Assembly (NCBI RefSeq): GCF_007676755.1 | Contig: NZ_VEBK01000003.1 | Coordinates: 1 to 64,000, forward strand | From: Bacillus sp. FJAT-22090 | Lineage (GTDB): Bacteria > Bacillota > Bacilli > Bacillales_A > Planococcaceae | DNA length: 64,000 bases | Reading direction: 5' to 3' | In this document: positions 54,930 through 63,702 of the stretch, in pieces | Layout: every line of letters begins with the position of its first letter | Position numbering within the stretch: the stretch's first letter is position 1 | Notes under the pieces: generated by a model | What the model was told of the DNA's origin: nothing | The model's database searches: none | Seen by the model: the letters and a program-made list of their open reading frames with translations, nothing else | Position numbers and translations under genes: made by a program

Positions 54930-57071
54930 ATGAAACCTGTCATCCTAGCAGAAAAACCTAGTCAGGCAAAAGCATATGCAGACGCTTTTTCTGTCAAACG
55001 CCACGAAGGCTATTTAGAAATCAATCCATGCCCAATCTTTCCAGAAGGAGCTTTCATCACTTGGGGAGTTGGCCACCTAGTGGAGTTGAAAGAGCCAAAA
55101 GCTTATGACTCCAAATGGGATAAATGGTCATTAAATAGCTTGCCTATCCTACCAGATCGCTATGAGTTTCAAATAGCTAAAGGGAAATTCAAGCAATTTA
55201 CCGTTGTGAAAAAACTGATACGGGCTGCTGATACCATCATCAATGCATGCGATGTTGACCGGGAAGGATCAAATATTTTCTACAGCATTTACTATCAAAC
55301 AGGTGCGAAAGGCAAAACAATTAAACGTTTATGGATTAATTCACTTGAAGTGGATGAAGTTCGAAAAGGTTTTGCTAATCTACAGGACAATCGAAAAGAT
55401 TTACTTTTATATGAAGAAGCGAAAGCTCGTCAAATCAGTGATTGGCTTGTTGGGATGAATGGATCTCGTCTGTATTCGCTGTTATTACAATCGCAAGGCA
55501 TTCGGGAAGTTTTTCCGATTGGACGCGTTCAATCTCCAACTATTTATTTGATCTATCAAAGACAAATGGAGATAGAAAACTTTGTTTCGGAACCATTCTT
55601 TGAAATTGAAGCGTTATTTACAGCTGAGCATGGTACCTATAAAGGAAAAGCGAAAGTGAAGGAACCAAAGAGAGAAATAATTCAAGCCTTACTTTCCAAG
55701 CATAATATTCATCCAAATTCATCTGGTGTTATTACATCTGTGGACAAACAAGATAAACGAATGCCACCACCGCAACTCCATTCTTTATCCACATTACAAG
55801 CAACTGCAAATCGCCTGTGGAAGACGAGTCCTGCAAATGTGTTAAAGACGATGCAATCGCTTTACGAAAAAAAGCTTGTAACGTATCCTAGAACGGATTC
55901 ACGTTATATTACACCGGCTGAGTTTTCCTATCTCGCAGCGCAAGTATCGGATTATCAACAACTTATTGGGCACTCCTTCCCTGTTGTTTCACTTTCACCA
56001 AAAAAGCGATATGTGGATAGTTCCAAAGTACAGGAGCATCATGCAATTATTCCAACGAAAAAGCTTCCAACGCAAGCTAAACTTGCAGGCTTATCTAGCT
56101 TAGAAAGAAACTTATATGAGGAAGTCATTCGTACGACACTTGCAATATTCCATGGCGATTACTTATATACAGAGACGAAAGTAACGACCGAAGTGAGTGG
56201 TCTTCCCTTTTTCACGACCGGTAAGACGGAACGGGACAAAGGCTGGAAATCATTATTTACTCGTTCGAATAAAGATACGGAAAAAGAGGACCCAGCTCTC
56301 CCTCCTTTATATGAAAAAGAAGTAGTAGAAGGGAATATAGAAATTAAAGAAGGAAAAACAATGCCTCCTAAGCCTTATACAGAAGGTCAGCTTATCGCCA
56401 TGATGAAGACTTGTGGAAAACTTGTGGAAAATAAAGATGAAACAGAAATTTTAAAAGAAGTAGAAGGTCTCGGAACAGAAGCAACCCGCAGTGGAATTAT
56501 CGAAACGATTAAACGTCATGGCTATATCGACGTTAACAAAAACATCGTTTCTATTACAGATAAGGGACGTGTTCTCTGCCAAGCAATTGAAGGAAATCTT
56601 CTCGCAAGTCCGTCCATGACTGCAAAGTGGGAGACGTATTTACGAAAAATCGGCAATGGGGAAGGGTCACAGGAACGTTTTCTCGGTAGCATTGCAAAAT
56701 TCATACAAAGTCTGCTACAAGAAGTTCCCGATCAAATAAAAAATAAAAAGATTGATATACAACTTGCACCTTCTAAAAAAGCGAATTCTAGGTATAACCA
56801 AGAGCCTATTGCACCATGTCCAAAGTGCAAGCAGGGTTTTATCGTCGCTAGAAAAAACTTTTATGGTTGTACAAATTATAAAAATGGATGTACACAAACA
56901 TTCAACGGCTTCTATTTAAAGAAGAAAATTACACCGAGTCAAATTAAACTACTATGCACAAAAGGAAAGACGAATATTATAAAAGGCTTTGTCGCTGAAA
57001 ATGGACAATCGTTTAATGCTAGTCTTTCGTTTGTAGAAGGAAAAGTAAAGCTAGATTTTGCAAGAGAATAA
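54930..57071 (+). CDS. topB: DNA topoisomerase III
   Basis: The 713-residue type IA topoisomerase begins with the Toprim motif VILAEKPSQAKAYADAF, and its acidic cluster is in ACDVDREGSNIFYSI. The active Tyr is in KLVTYPRTDSRYI. The domain IV signature GQLIAMMKTCGKLVE, TEATRSGIIE and a C-terminal zinc-binding region (CPKCKQGFIVARKNFYGC, NGCTQTF) follow. It removes or decatenates negative supercoils during replication and repair. Length fits B. subtilis TopB. GAGGTG lies 8 nt before the ATG. A good terminator follows. Confidence 0.95.
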   Translation: MKPVILAEKPSQAKAYADAFSVKRHEGYLEINPCPIFPEGAFITWGVGHLVELKEPKAYDSKWDKWSLNSLPILPDRYEFQIAKGKFKQFTVVKKLIRAADTIINACDVDREGSNIFYSIYYQTGAKGKTIKRLWINSLEVDEVRKGFANLQDNRKDLLLYEEAKARQISDWLVGMNGSRLYSLLLQSQGIREVFPIGRVQSPTIYLIYQRQMEIENFVSEPFFEIEALFTAEHGTYKGKAKVKEPKREIIQALLSKHNIHPNSSGVITSVDKQDKRMPPPQLHSLSTLQATANRLWKTSPANVLKTMQSLYEKKLVTYPRTDSRYITPAEFSYLAAQVSDYQQLIGHSFPVVSLSPKKRYVDSSKVQEHHAIIPTKKLPTQAKLAGLSSLERNLYEEVIRTTLAIFHGDYLYTETKVTTEVSGLPFFTTGKTERDKGWKSLFTRSNKDTEKEDPALPPLYEKEVVEGNIEIKEGKTMPPKPYTEGQLIAMMKTCGKLVENKDETEILKEVEGLGTEATRSGIIETIKRHGYIDVNKNIVSITDKGRVLCQAIEGNLLASPSMTAKWETYLRKIGNGEGSQERFLGSIAKFIQSLLQEVPDQIKNKKIDIQLAPSKKANSRYNQEPIAPCPKCKQGFIVARKNFYGCTNYKNGCTQTFNGFYLKKKITPSQIKLLCTKGKTNIIKGFVAENGQSFNASLSFVEGKVKLDFARE

Positions 57072-57078
57072 TATTACT

Positions 57079-57115
57079 AGGATGTCCTTACTAAATAGAA
57101 AGGACATCCTTTTTT
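57079..57115 (+). terminator. Rho-independent terminator of topB
   Basis: AGGATGTCCTT pairs with AAGGACATCCT around a 10-nt loop and is followed by five or more T residues. Confidence 0.9.
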
Positions 57116-57124
57116 ATACGTCTA

Positions 57125-59179
57125 TTATTTCAAAGAAATCTTCACAACATCATCTATATATTTCAATGTATAGTATCCATAAATATCCAGCTCATTAGGA
57201 ATCTCCATTTCGTAAAAACGATTGCTTTGAACCGTATAGAAATAACGAGGTTGTTCGATTTTTTCATACGAAAAAGTGGTTTGATTCATATTGTATTCTA
57301 CCCCTGCTTTATCAACGATCACTCCTTCTGAATCCATCTCTATTGCACTAGGCGTCCTTCCATCCTCCTTTAGAAAATTGAATTGGAGCATATCATATGC
57401 TCGATTCTTAACTTCATGATTACTTATTACAATATCGGTAAACTGACCATCTTCTAACTTGTCTATAGAGATTGTGCTCCCTGCATAATCAAAAGTTTGA
57501 GGAAAATTTTTTGTATCATCCAATTCAATGATTTTTTTGTCTTCAAATGTTAAATGAACAGATTCAAGTTGGACGTTAACCTCTTTTGGTTTCCCTCCAA
57601 AAAAAGGGTCAAAGTGCACTTGAAAATTACTCCAATCGTTATCTTGCTGTGAATCCCAATAAGAACTGCCATACAGATCAGCTTTTAATTTTGTATTATT
57701 CACTTCCAGGTTGTTGAAATTGAGAGATCCCATTTGTTTCTCTGGCTGTGCATTATTAATACCATAGTGAATAATTGACACTGTTGGCGCGATTATTAGT
57801 TTTTCAAATCGAATTGGAATACCCTCTATTTTTATCTCATCATGCAAAACATATTCGGTGGATGGCTGTTTTTTTACAGGTATCTCAAAGTTCCATTCCC
57901 CTGTTTTGTTTTCTATACTCCGGTAATCCCAAAATCTTTGTGGCTCAGAGGAGTCACGCATCAATTTATGAAGTTTTATAATTTTGAGTTTGATTGATCC
58001 CTTCTCTGTTGTAAGTGGTAATAGACTCACCATGCCATGATATACGCTCTTTTCTTTACTATTTAGTTCTGATTCCAGATCAGGAGGATAATACTTTGTA
58101 AACGCTGTATGGCTCATGATTTCATATTCATTCTCCACGATAATCCCATCATCATAATTCATCATATATTGGCTGTCTTCAACTGTATCTTCAATTTCAT
58201 AAAAAACCAGCGTCTGAATATCATCAGCAATTACGCTCTTAATCTTAATTTTCACTCCGTTATTTTCTGCTTCTAAGTTCAGCCTTTGACCAATTCCCTG
58301 TTGTAGAAAAGGACGTAATTGCGGATCTTCTTCTGTCCATGAATAGTAAAGATAGCTAACTGTCCCTGTAAAGAAACCTATACCGATTAACAATACTAGT
58401 ACACTTCCAATAATAAGTCCTACTCTTTTACGTTTCTTCTCTTTTAGCTGTCTATGCCTCTCGTTTTCTATCACCTTTTCTTTAACATTCATCATAAAAT
58501 CGGACGGCATATGGAAATCTTCTATTCCCTTAGTAAGATTCAACTTTGTCGATATAACCTCTTGAAAGGTAGCCAGCTCCTCCTGACATGCCTCACATTG
58601 ATAAATATGTACTTCTAAATCAATCTTTTTCGATCGATCGATTGTTTGTCCTAAATAATCGAGATAATCCTGTTGATATTCCAAACAGCCATGAAAGGTT
58701 GATTCCGACCATAGTTCATTTCTAAGTGACTGCATCCCGGAAAACAATAACTCTTTCATTTTTGCCACTGAAATTTGGAGAAGATATGCAGCTTCTTCCG
58801 TAGAAAATACTAGTATATATGTAAGTACTAGCGATTCTTTTTCAGTCTGTTGCAATTGATCAAGTGCGTTAAATATACTTTGATGTCGTTCCCTTCCATC
58901 CGAAACTTGCAACATTTTGTCACGAGAAAACTCTCGGCAGCTATGTATGAATATGGATGTAATCCATGTTTTAAATAAAGATTTATTTTTTAATCTAGGT
59001 AATTCCTTTTGAACTTTTAAAATAGTCTCGTAAAAAAGCTCTTCTATTTGTAGCGGATTACTAATATAACACCGGCAAAGTATATAGAACGATTGTTGGT
59101 GCTCCTCTAACCAATCAACGAAGGATTCGACACCTATTTCTCTTATTTTTATGGTGGGTTCTATTTTTATTGGAACCAT
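57125..59179 (-). CDS. Single-chain ECF sigma factor / zinc anti-sigma / membrane sensor fusion (DUF4179-like)
   Basis: I start at the ATG at 59179 behind AAAAGGGGTG. The 684-residue protein has an N-terminal sigma-70 region 2-like part (SFYILCRCYISNPLQIEELF, then KTWITSIFIHSCREF; residues about 25-95). Next is a region 4-like helix-turn-helix (ESLVLTYILVFSTEEAAYLL, KMKELLFSGMQSLRNEL; about 105-160). Then comes a zinc anti-sigma motif HIYQCEACQ (HxxxCxxC, near 195), one membrane helix (about 257-280) and an extracellular part of about 400 residues like DUF4179/DUF5643 proteins. Sigma and anti-sigma are normally separate genes. The tethered sigma part could act only after release by proteolysis, or is inactive. 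No partner sigma or anti-sigma gene is adjacent. Confidence 0.82.
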   Translation of the reverse strand: MVPIKIEPTIKIREIGVESFVDWLEEHQQSFYILCRCYISNPLQIEELFYETILKVQKELPRLKNKSLFKTWITSIFIHSCREFSRDKMLQVSDGRERHQSIFNALDQLQQTEKESLVLTYILVFSTEEAAYLLQISVAKMKELLFSGMQSLRNELWSESTFHGCLEYQQDYLDYLGQTIDRSKKIDLEVHIYQCEACQEELATFQEVISTKLNLTKGIEDFHMPSDFMMNVKEKVIENERHRQLKEKKRKRVGLIIGSVLVLLIGIGFFTGTVSYLYYSWTEEDPQLRPFLQQGIGQRLNLEAENNGVKIKIKSVIADDIQTLVFYEIEDTVEDSQYMMNYDDGIIVENEYEIMSHTAFTKYYPPDLESELNSKEKSVYHGMVSLLPLTTEKGSIKLKIIKLHKLMRDSSEPQRFWDYRSIENKTGEWNFEIPVKKQPSTEYVLHDEIKIEGIPIRFEKLIIAPTVSIIHYGINNAQPEKQMGSLNFNNLEVNNTKLKADLYGSSYWDSQQDNDWSNFQVHFDPFFGGKPKEVNVQLESVHLTFEDKKIIELDDTKNFPQTFDYAGSTISIDKLEDGQFTDIVISNHEVKNRAYDMLQFNFLKEDGRTPSAIEMDSEGVIVDKAGVEYNMNQTTFSYEKIEQPRYFYTVQSNRFYEMEIPNELDIYGYYTLKYIDDVVKISLK

Positions 59180-59300
59180 CCAAGTGTTCACCCCTTTTTC
59201 TCTGCTCATTATTCGCGCTTAAAACATAAACAGTATGCATACCTTCCCATTATCTATCATAAATAAGTCCTGCAATGTGCAAACGATAGCCCTATAATTA

Positions 59301-59322
59301 CAGGCTGCCCATGAGCAGCCTG
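59301..59322. terminator. Hairpin between the fusion gene and the P1 peptidase gene
   Basis: CAGGCTGC/GCAGCCTG forms a perfect 8-bp stem with a 6-nt loop. On the minus strand it is followed by TAATTATA, a weak tail for the upstream peptidase operon. Confidence 0.55.
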
Positions 59323-59372
59323 TTCCTCCTTGCCTTTATCCCTGTTACTAGATTTTTTGGCGATTGGATAAA

Positions 59373-60422
59373 CTAATTTACAAATGGATAAGCATAGGCA
59401 GTATTTCCTCCCCGCCCCTCCGTAGTGACTGCTTGGGACAATGAATTCAATATCGCTTCCTCTGTTACTTCAGCCGCTCCTTGAAAAAGCTCATTCATAA
59501 CTGGATGATCGTCCCTCAATTGACTCCTAGTTTCTACACTTTCCCCAGCGAAGTGTTCCACTTTATTAGCTGGAGAGAAAGCAATGACAACATCTCCACT
59601 GCCATTACTAAAATGATTACCTGTTCTACTAAGCCCTATACCACACCTCTTTGCTAATCTCTTTAGCTGTCTGCTACTAAGCGGGGCATCTGTTGCCAAA
59701 ACAATCATGATAGAACCATCAGCCGGCTTCGGAAAAGTTGGAACGGAAATCGTTTCGTTCACTTTATAGCGCTCACTTTGAAACTCCTCTGATTTCCCAA
59801 AATTACTAAGGACTAGACAACCGATTGAATATTTCCCAACAATACGAGATGAAGATCCAATGCCGCCTTTGTAGCCAAAACAGATCATTCCTTTTCCTGC
59901 GCCTACCGCACCTTCAGCAGAAACTTTTGATGAAGCATTAAGTATGCATTCTCTCGCATGCTTCGGCTCAATTGGCAATTTCCTAATCGAATTTAACCTA
60001 CTGTCATTACACTCACCTACAACTATATTAATCGTGCCAGTTGTATCTCCAATCTCTGGATTAGCTTCTAGCATATATTCCAATGTACCTTGTGTAACTG
60101 CAGGAACTGCAAATGTATTCGTCAGCATAATCGGAGACTCAATCAGACCTAGTTCATCCACCTGCACTAGACCAGTAGTTTTCCCAAACCCATTCAGTAC
60201 ATAACTTGCACCAACTACTTTTTGCTGAAATAAATTACCCTCGTGTGGCAAAATAGCAGTTACTCCAGTACAAGCATATTCCCCCTCCTCTAAGGGATAG
60301 TCTAGTGTCACATGACCAACTTGGACGCCCAACACATCGGTGATACAATTCTTTTCTCCAACAGGTAAACGTCCAATTACGATTCCTCTTTGCCTTATTT
60401 TTTGCGGCCCCTTTTGTCTCAA
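59373..60422 (-). CDS. P1-family aminopeptidase (DmpA-like)
   Basis: The 349-residue protein is an Ntn-type P1 peptidase: NCITDVLGVQVGHVTLDYP at the start, TGVTAILPHEGN, GAVGAGKGMICFGYKGGIGSSSR around the self-cleavage site before a Ser, and the later TDAPLSSRQLKRLAKRCGIGLSRTG. DmpA-type enzymes split after this Gly to expose the nucleophile and cleave D-amino-acid or beta-peptides. I place the start at TTG 60422, where GGTGGAGG lies upstream and TTGA overlaps the stop of the upstream phosphatase gene. The functional link to that gene is unclear. Confidence 0.88.
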   Translation of the reverse strand: MRQKGPQKIRQRGIVIGRLPVGEKNCITDVLGVQVGHVTLDYPLEEGEYACTGVTAILPHEGNLFQQKVVGASYVLNGFGKTTGLVQVDELGLIESPIMLTNTFAVPAVTQGTLEYMLEANPEIGDTTGTINIVVGECNDSRLNSIRKLPIEPKHARECILNASSKVSAEGAVGAGKGMICFGYKGGIGSSSRIVGKYSIGCLVLSNFGKSEEFQSERYKVNETISVPTFPKPADGSIMIVLATDAPLSSRQLKRLAKRCGIGLSRTGNHFSNGSGDVVIAFSPANKVEHFAGESVETRSQLRDDHPVMNELFQGAAEVTEEAILNSLSQAVTTEGRGGNTAYAYPFVN

Positions 60423-61813
60423 ACTAGTTCCTCCACCGTGGATAATTCTTTCCATCTATTCATAGATGCTCTTTCTATAAATTCCTCTTTATTTGCATAT
60501 AAACGAATGACATCCTTGATTTCTTCCGCAAGGTACTTTTCATTTCGATTGTTTGCAAGACCTTCATAAATGGACCCTCTTTGTAAAAAGTCAGAGCTAG
60601 CCACCGAATACCACTTCTCATCCTCTAAAGGTATATCGTTCACATAAATGGCATGCACTTTTTTTCCATCATGCACTATTTCTGCTCCCGCTATATGCAG
60701 TCTACCCGCAAACTTTCCTCTGAAGCCAGGTCCTCTTCCGTCTGCCAAGCATACTTGTGCATCTAAAGATTGTTCCAAAGCCTCCCTTATAAACTTTCCT
60801 TGAATATCGAAAGAAGTTGGATTTAATGGGGATGGACAGACTTCTATCAGTTTTTTCTTCGTCATTTCATGAAAAATTCCAGCATTACAAATCCCACTAT
60901 TAATAAGCCCAATATCACAGCTCAGTATATCCTTTAACCCTTCCGCTATTAAATTCGTTAAAGGATTTTCTTCCATAACATCATGCCATAGAGCTTTGGG
61001 AAGCTTGTATAGAGGCTCACTCAATACCTCAATCGCCTTTTCTTTATTTATTTTCAATAGGGATAAAATCTGTTCATCTTTATCTACATCTTTGGAGGAA
61101 ATAGTCGCTGAATGAAGTAATTTCACTTTCCCTTCATTAATTTCGAGTTCCACAATTCCTAAATGCTCTCCATAATTTCCTGCGCTATTTATGATTGTAT
61201 TGTTTATCACTTTAGCTTCGGTAAAGAGTTTATGATCATGGGCTGAAATTATTATGTCTATTTCAGGAATTTCCAAAGCAAGTGGTTCATCCGCGAATGT
61301 TCCAATATGACTTAGTAGAATGCAAATATCGTAGTTTCCTTCATTTTTATTTATTTCTTCTAGTATTTCCTTTTTATAGTCAGTCATGTAAATACCTAGA
61401 CCCTCATTGAATACTCCCATATTAGGAGAAGAACCAGTAATGAGGATGCGTAGACCATTTTTTTTAAGAATGACACTTTTACTGACTCCATTAATCTCTG
61501 TCTTATCTTTTTTGAATAGATTATTACTGATAAAAGGAAAAGGGCTATTGCTCGCCATATGTTCAAGCGTATCCACCCCATTAAACATTTCATTATTTCC
61601 AATAGTAAGCGCATCATAGCCTAGAGAATCTAATAGCTCAATCGCAGCCATTCCCTTTGTGCCTTGTAGCTCAATGCTTCTAAAATCTGCAAAGTCGCCA
61701 CCTTCCAATACAATCGTATTCTCATCTTTATGCTGTTTAATGAGGGTCGCTACTTTTGCAAAATTGTCGAAGTTGCTATGCACATCATTTGTATGTAGAA
61801 TTTTTAATTTCAT
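60419..61813 (-). CDS. Metallophosphatase / 5'-nucleotidase family, YunD-like
   Basis: The 464-residue protein has the metallophosphoesterase motifs LHTNDVHSNFDNF, LEGGDFADF, TIGNNEMFNG, LLSHIG and SAHDHKLF, and a C-terminal 5'-nucleotidase domain with NSGICNAGIF and PNPLNPTSFD-like segments (CPSPLNPTSF). It has no signal peptide, unlike secreted UshA. Length and lack of export fit B. subtilis YunD. The start is the ATG at 61813 behind GGAGGACTCC. The stop overlaps the peptidase start as TTGA. Confidence 0.88.
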   Translation of the reverse strand: MKLKILHTNDVHSNFDNFAKVATLIKQHKDENTIVLEGGDFADFRSIELQGTKGMAAIELLDSLGYDALTIGNNEMFNGVDTLEHMASNSPFPFISNNLFKKDKTEINGVSKSVILKKNGLRILITGSSPNMGVFNEGLGIYMTDYKKEILEEINKNEGNYDICILLSHIGTFADEPLALEIPEIDIIISAHDHKLFTEAKVINNTIINSAGNYGEHLGIVELEINEGKVKLLHSATISSKDVDKDEQILSLLKINKEKAIEVLSEPLYKLPKALWHDVMEENPLTNLIAEGLKDILSCDIGLINSGICNAGIFHEMTKKKLIEVCPSPLNPTSFDIQGKFIREALEQSLDAQVCLADGRGPGFRGKFAGRLHIAGAEIVHDGKKVHAIYVNDIPLEDEKWYSVASSDFLQRGSIYEGLANNRNEKYLAEEIKDVIRLYANKEEFIERASMNRWKELSTVEELV

Positions 61814-61904
61814 GGAGTCCTCCAAATAATATAGTTTTTCTTCATTCTACCATGTTCTGATTATTCTACGAAAAAAGAAAATAGATATAACAACCAACTT
61901 TTTG

Positions 61905-61928
61905 GTTTTCCTTCGAGAAATAGGGAAT
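61905..61928 (+). promoter_or_regulatory. Tentative SigB-type promoter of the TspO gene
   Basis: GTTTTC and GGGAAT are separated by 12 nt, 36 nt before the start codon. Both boxes deviate from GTTTAA/GGGTAW, so this is only a candidate. Confidence 0.4.
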
Positions 61929-61963
61929 AGTAGGAATAACAAATTCTTTAGGAGGTAAATAGT

Positions 61964-62461
61964 ATGGAATTATTAAAAGTTGATGGACATGTCAACAAGA
62001 AACGTTTAGCACTTAGTATCCTAGTACCAGTTTTGGGAGGCTCTATAACTGGATGGTTAGCAAACCGAAACGCGCAGAGTAAATATAAAAAACTTAAACA
62101 ACCTTCTTTTGCCCCTCCAGCCCCTATCTTTCCAATCGTTTGGACATCACTTTACACCATAATGGGTATAGCAAAATATCGAGCAGATGAAAAGACTAGT
62201 CATAATAGAGAAAACACGAAGCCTATTCCCTTTTATGAATTACAACTTGGACTAAACTTTTTATGGTCATTCCTATTTTTTCGCTGGGGTTTGCGTGGAA
62301 CAGCATTGATAGAAATGACTGCTCTGCTTGCATTGATAGCTTTAACTGCATATGAGTTTCAAAAAGTTGATAATACTGCCGGAGCACTTATGGTACCGTA
62401 TATTGGTTGGGTTGCATTTGCACTTGGCCTTAATTACGCTGTATGGAAATTGAATAAATAA
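61964..62461 (+). CDS. TspO/MBR family membrane protein
   Basis: The 165-residue protein has five hydrophobic helices and the TspO signature: PSFAPPAPIFPIVWTSLYTIMGIA, then LQLGLNFLWSFLFF and PYIGWVAFALGLNYAVWKLN. TspO proteins bind tetrapyrroles or sterol-like ligands in the membrane and are often stress-linked. The charged, soluble N terminus before the first helix (VDGHVNKKR) is unremarkable. A TAGGAGG site precedes the ATG. Confidence 0.92.
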   Translation: MELLKVDGHVNKKRLALSILVPVLGGSITGWLANRNAQSKYKKLKQPSFAPPAPIFPIVWTSLYTIMGIAKYRADEKTSHNRENTKPIPFYELQLGLNFLWSFLFFRWGLRGTALIEMTALLALIALTAYEFQKVDNTAGALMVPYIGWVAFALGLNYAVWKLNK

Positions 62462-62498
62462 TCCTTCGCCTTTTTAATTGTTACAGGTTAAGGATAAT

Positions 62499-62540
62499 AA
62501 AACAGAGTTCAAAACAATCTATTGTTTTAAACTCTGTTTT
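62499..62540. terminator. Bidirectional terminator between TspO and the chemoreceptor gene
   Basis: AAAACAGAGTT, one mismatch, AAAACAAT pairs with its complement around a 2-nt spacing, with A and T runs at the ends. Both neighbouring genes converge on it. Confidence 0.85.
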
Positions 62541-62545
62541 ATTGT

Positions 62546-63502
62546 TTATTCTGTTTTTGTAGAAAACTCTTTTACTTTATCTATAGCATCTAGCAGTTTT
62601 ACAGTGACTACTTCCGACTCATCAATATGATTTATCAGCACCTGGTTCGTATCATCAAACAATGCCGTAGTAGTTTGGAATTTATTAATTACGTCTTCGT
62701 TGGATACTTTTTGATTTTTGATGTAATTTAATAATTCATTTACTTCACTTTGAACGTTTTTAATAATATGAAGTAATTCGTTTATTTGTTCAGATGTTTC
62801 AGAACTTGTTTGAACTCCTTCATTTACCAGCCGCATATTATTTTGATTGTCTTCATAAGCCATTAAAATCTGTTCTTGTATTTTTTTTGTTAAATCAGCT
62901 ATATCTGCAGTGCTTGCGTTTGTATTTTCAGCAAGTTTTCTTACCTCGTCAGCTACTACTGAAAACCCTTTTCCATGTTCTCCAGCTCGTGCAGCTTCAA
63001 TAGATGCATTTAATGCAAGAAGATTTGTCTGACTAGAAATGTCACTAATTACTTTTACAATTTCTTCTATCTGTTTTGAACGCTCACTAAGCTGATTCAT
63101 ACTAAACGAGGTTCTTCTCGACTGTTCCCCAAGGTTATCAATAAGTTTTTCTACTGCATTTACTGCCTGCTTACTTTTAACAGATAGTGTCACCATTTCG
63201 TCTGAAGAAGAAATCAAAGATTTTCCTTTTAAAAGCGCATGATCAGAAATATCATTCGATTTAATTGTACTTTCTTCTACTTTATTAAATTCTTCTAAAA
63301 TCTGACCGACCATTTTTCCTAAAACAGCATGTTGGCTATTTACTAAATCATGTTGATCAATCGTAGAAATTAACTCCTTGTGCAATTCATTTAAAAAAAT
63401 TTGAAAACTATTTTCCTTTTCATCTAATTTTGCATTCAGCTCATCTATTTTTTGTTTAAATTGCTCAATATCTTCTTTTCTAGATTTAAATGCAGTTAAC
63501 AT
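62546..63502 (-). CDS. Soluble chemoreceptor (MCP signalling domain), YfmS-like
   Basis: The 318-residue protein has no membrane helix. It starts with a coiled-coil-prone charged stretch (residues about 5-45), then a helical region and an MCP hairpin with the tip [38 protein letters not shown]. The short length and missing sensor domain fit soluble receptors such as B. subtilis YfmS. It may report an intracellular signal. A GGGAAG site precedes the ATG. Confidence 0.9.
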   Translation of the reverse strand: MLTAFKSRKEDIEQFKQKIDELNAKLDEKENSFQIFLNELHKELISTIDQHDLVNSQHAVLGKMVGQILEEFNKVEESTIKSNDISDHALLKGKSLISSSDEMVTLSVKSKQAVNAVEKLIDNLGEQSRRTSFSMNQLSERSKQIEEIVKVISDISSQTNLLALNASIEAARAGEHGKGFSVVADEVRKLAENTNASTADIADLTKKIQEQILMAYEDNQNNMRLVNEGVQTSSETSEQINELLHIIKNVQSEVNELLNYIKNQKVSNEDVINKFQTTTALFDDTNQVLINHIDESEVVTVKLLDAIDKVKEFSTKTE

Positions 63503-63702
63503 CGCTTACACTTCCCATTATTAAGTCATTTGACTAATACTTATACCACACTTTTACTAATTCTATTATAACAATTATTCACAATAAATTTACAAGACAT
63601 GATTAAAAAAGGTGAACTTTTCTATAATCACTTACAAACTAGTAAAAATAATAGTATTATTTGAGTATCAATCAAAAGGAAATTAAACAGGGGGAGAGTA
63701 AC

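Noticed and set aside
57079-57115. Homologous duplication of the terminator at 49235-49264 (both have GGATGTCC stems)
   Set aside because: Only the 8-bp stem core agrees, loops and flanks differ; likely coincidence.
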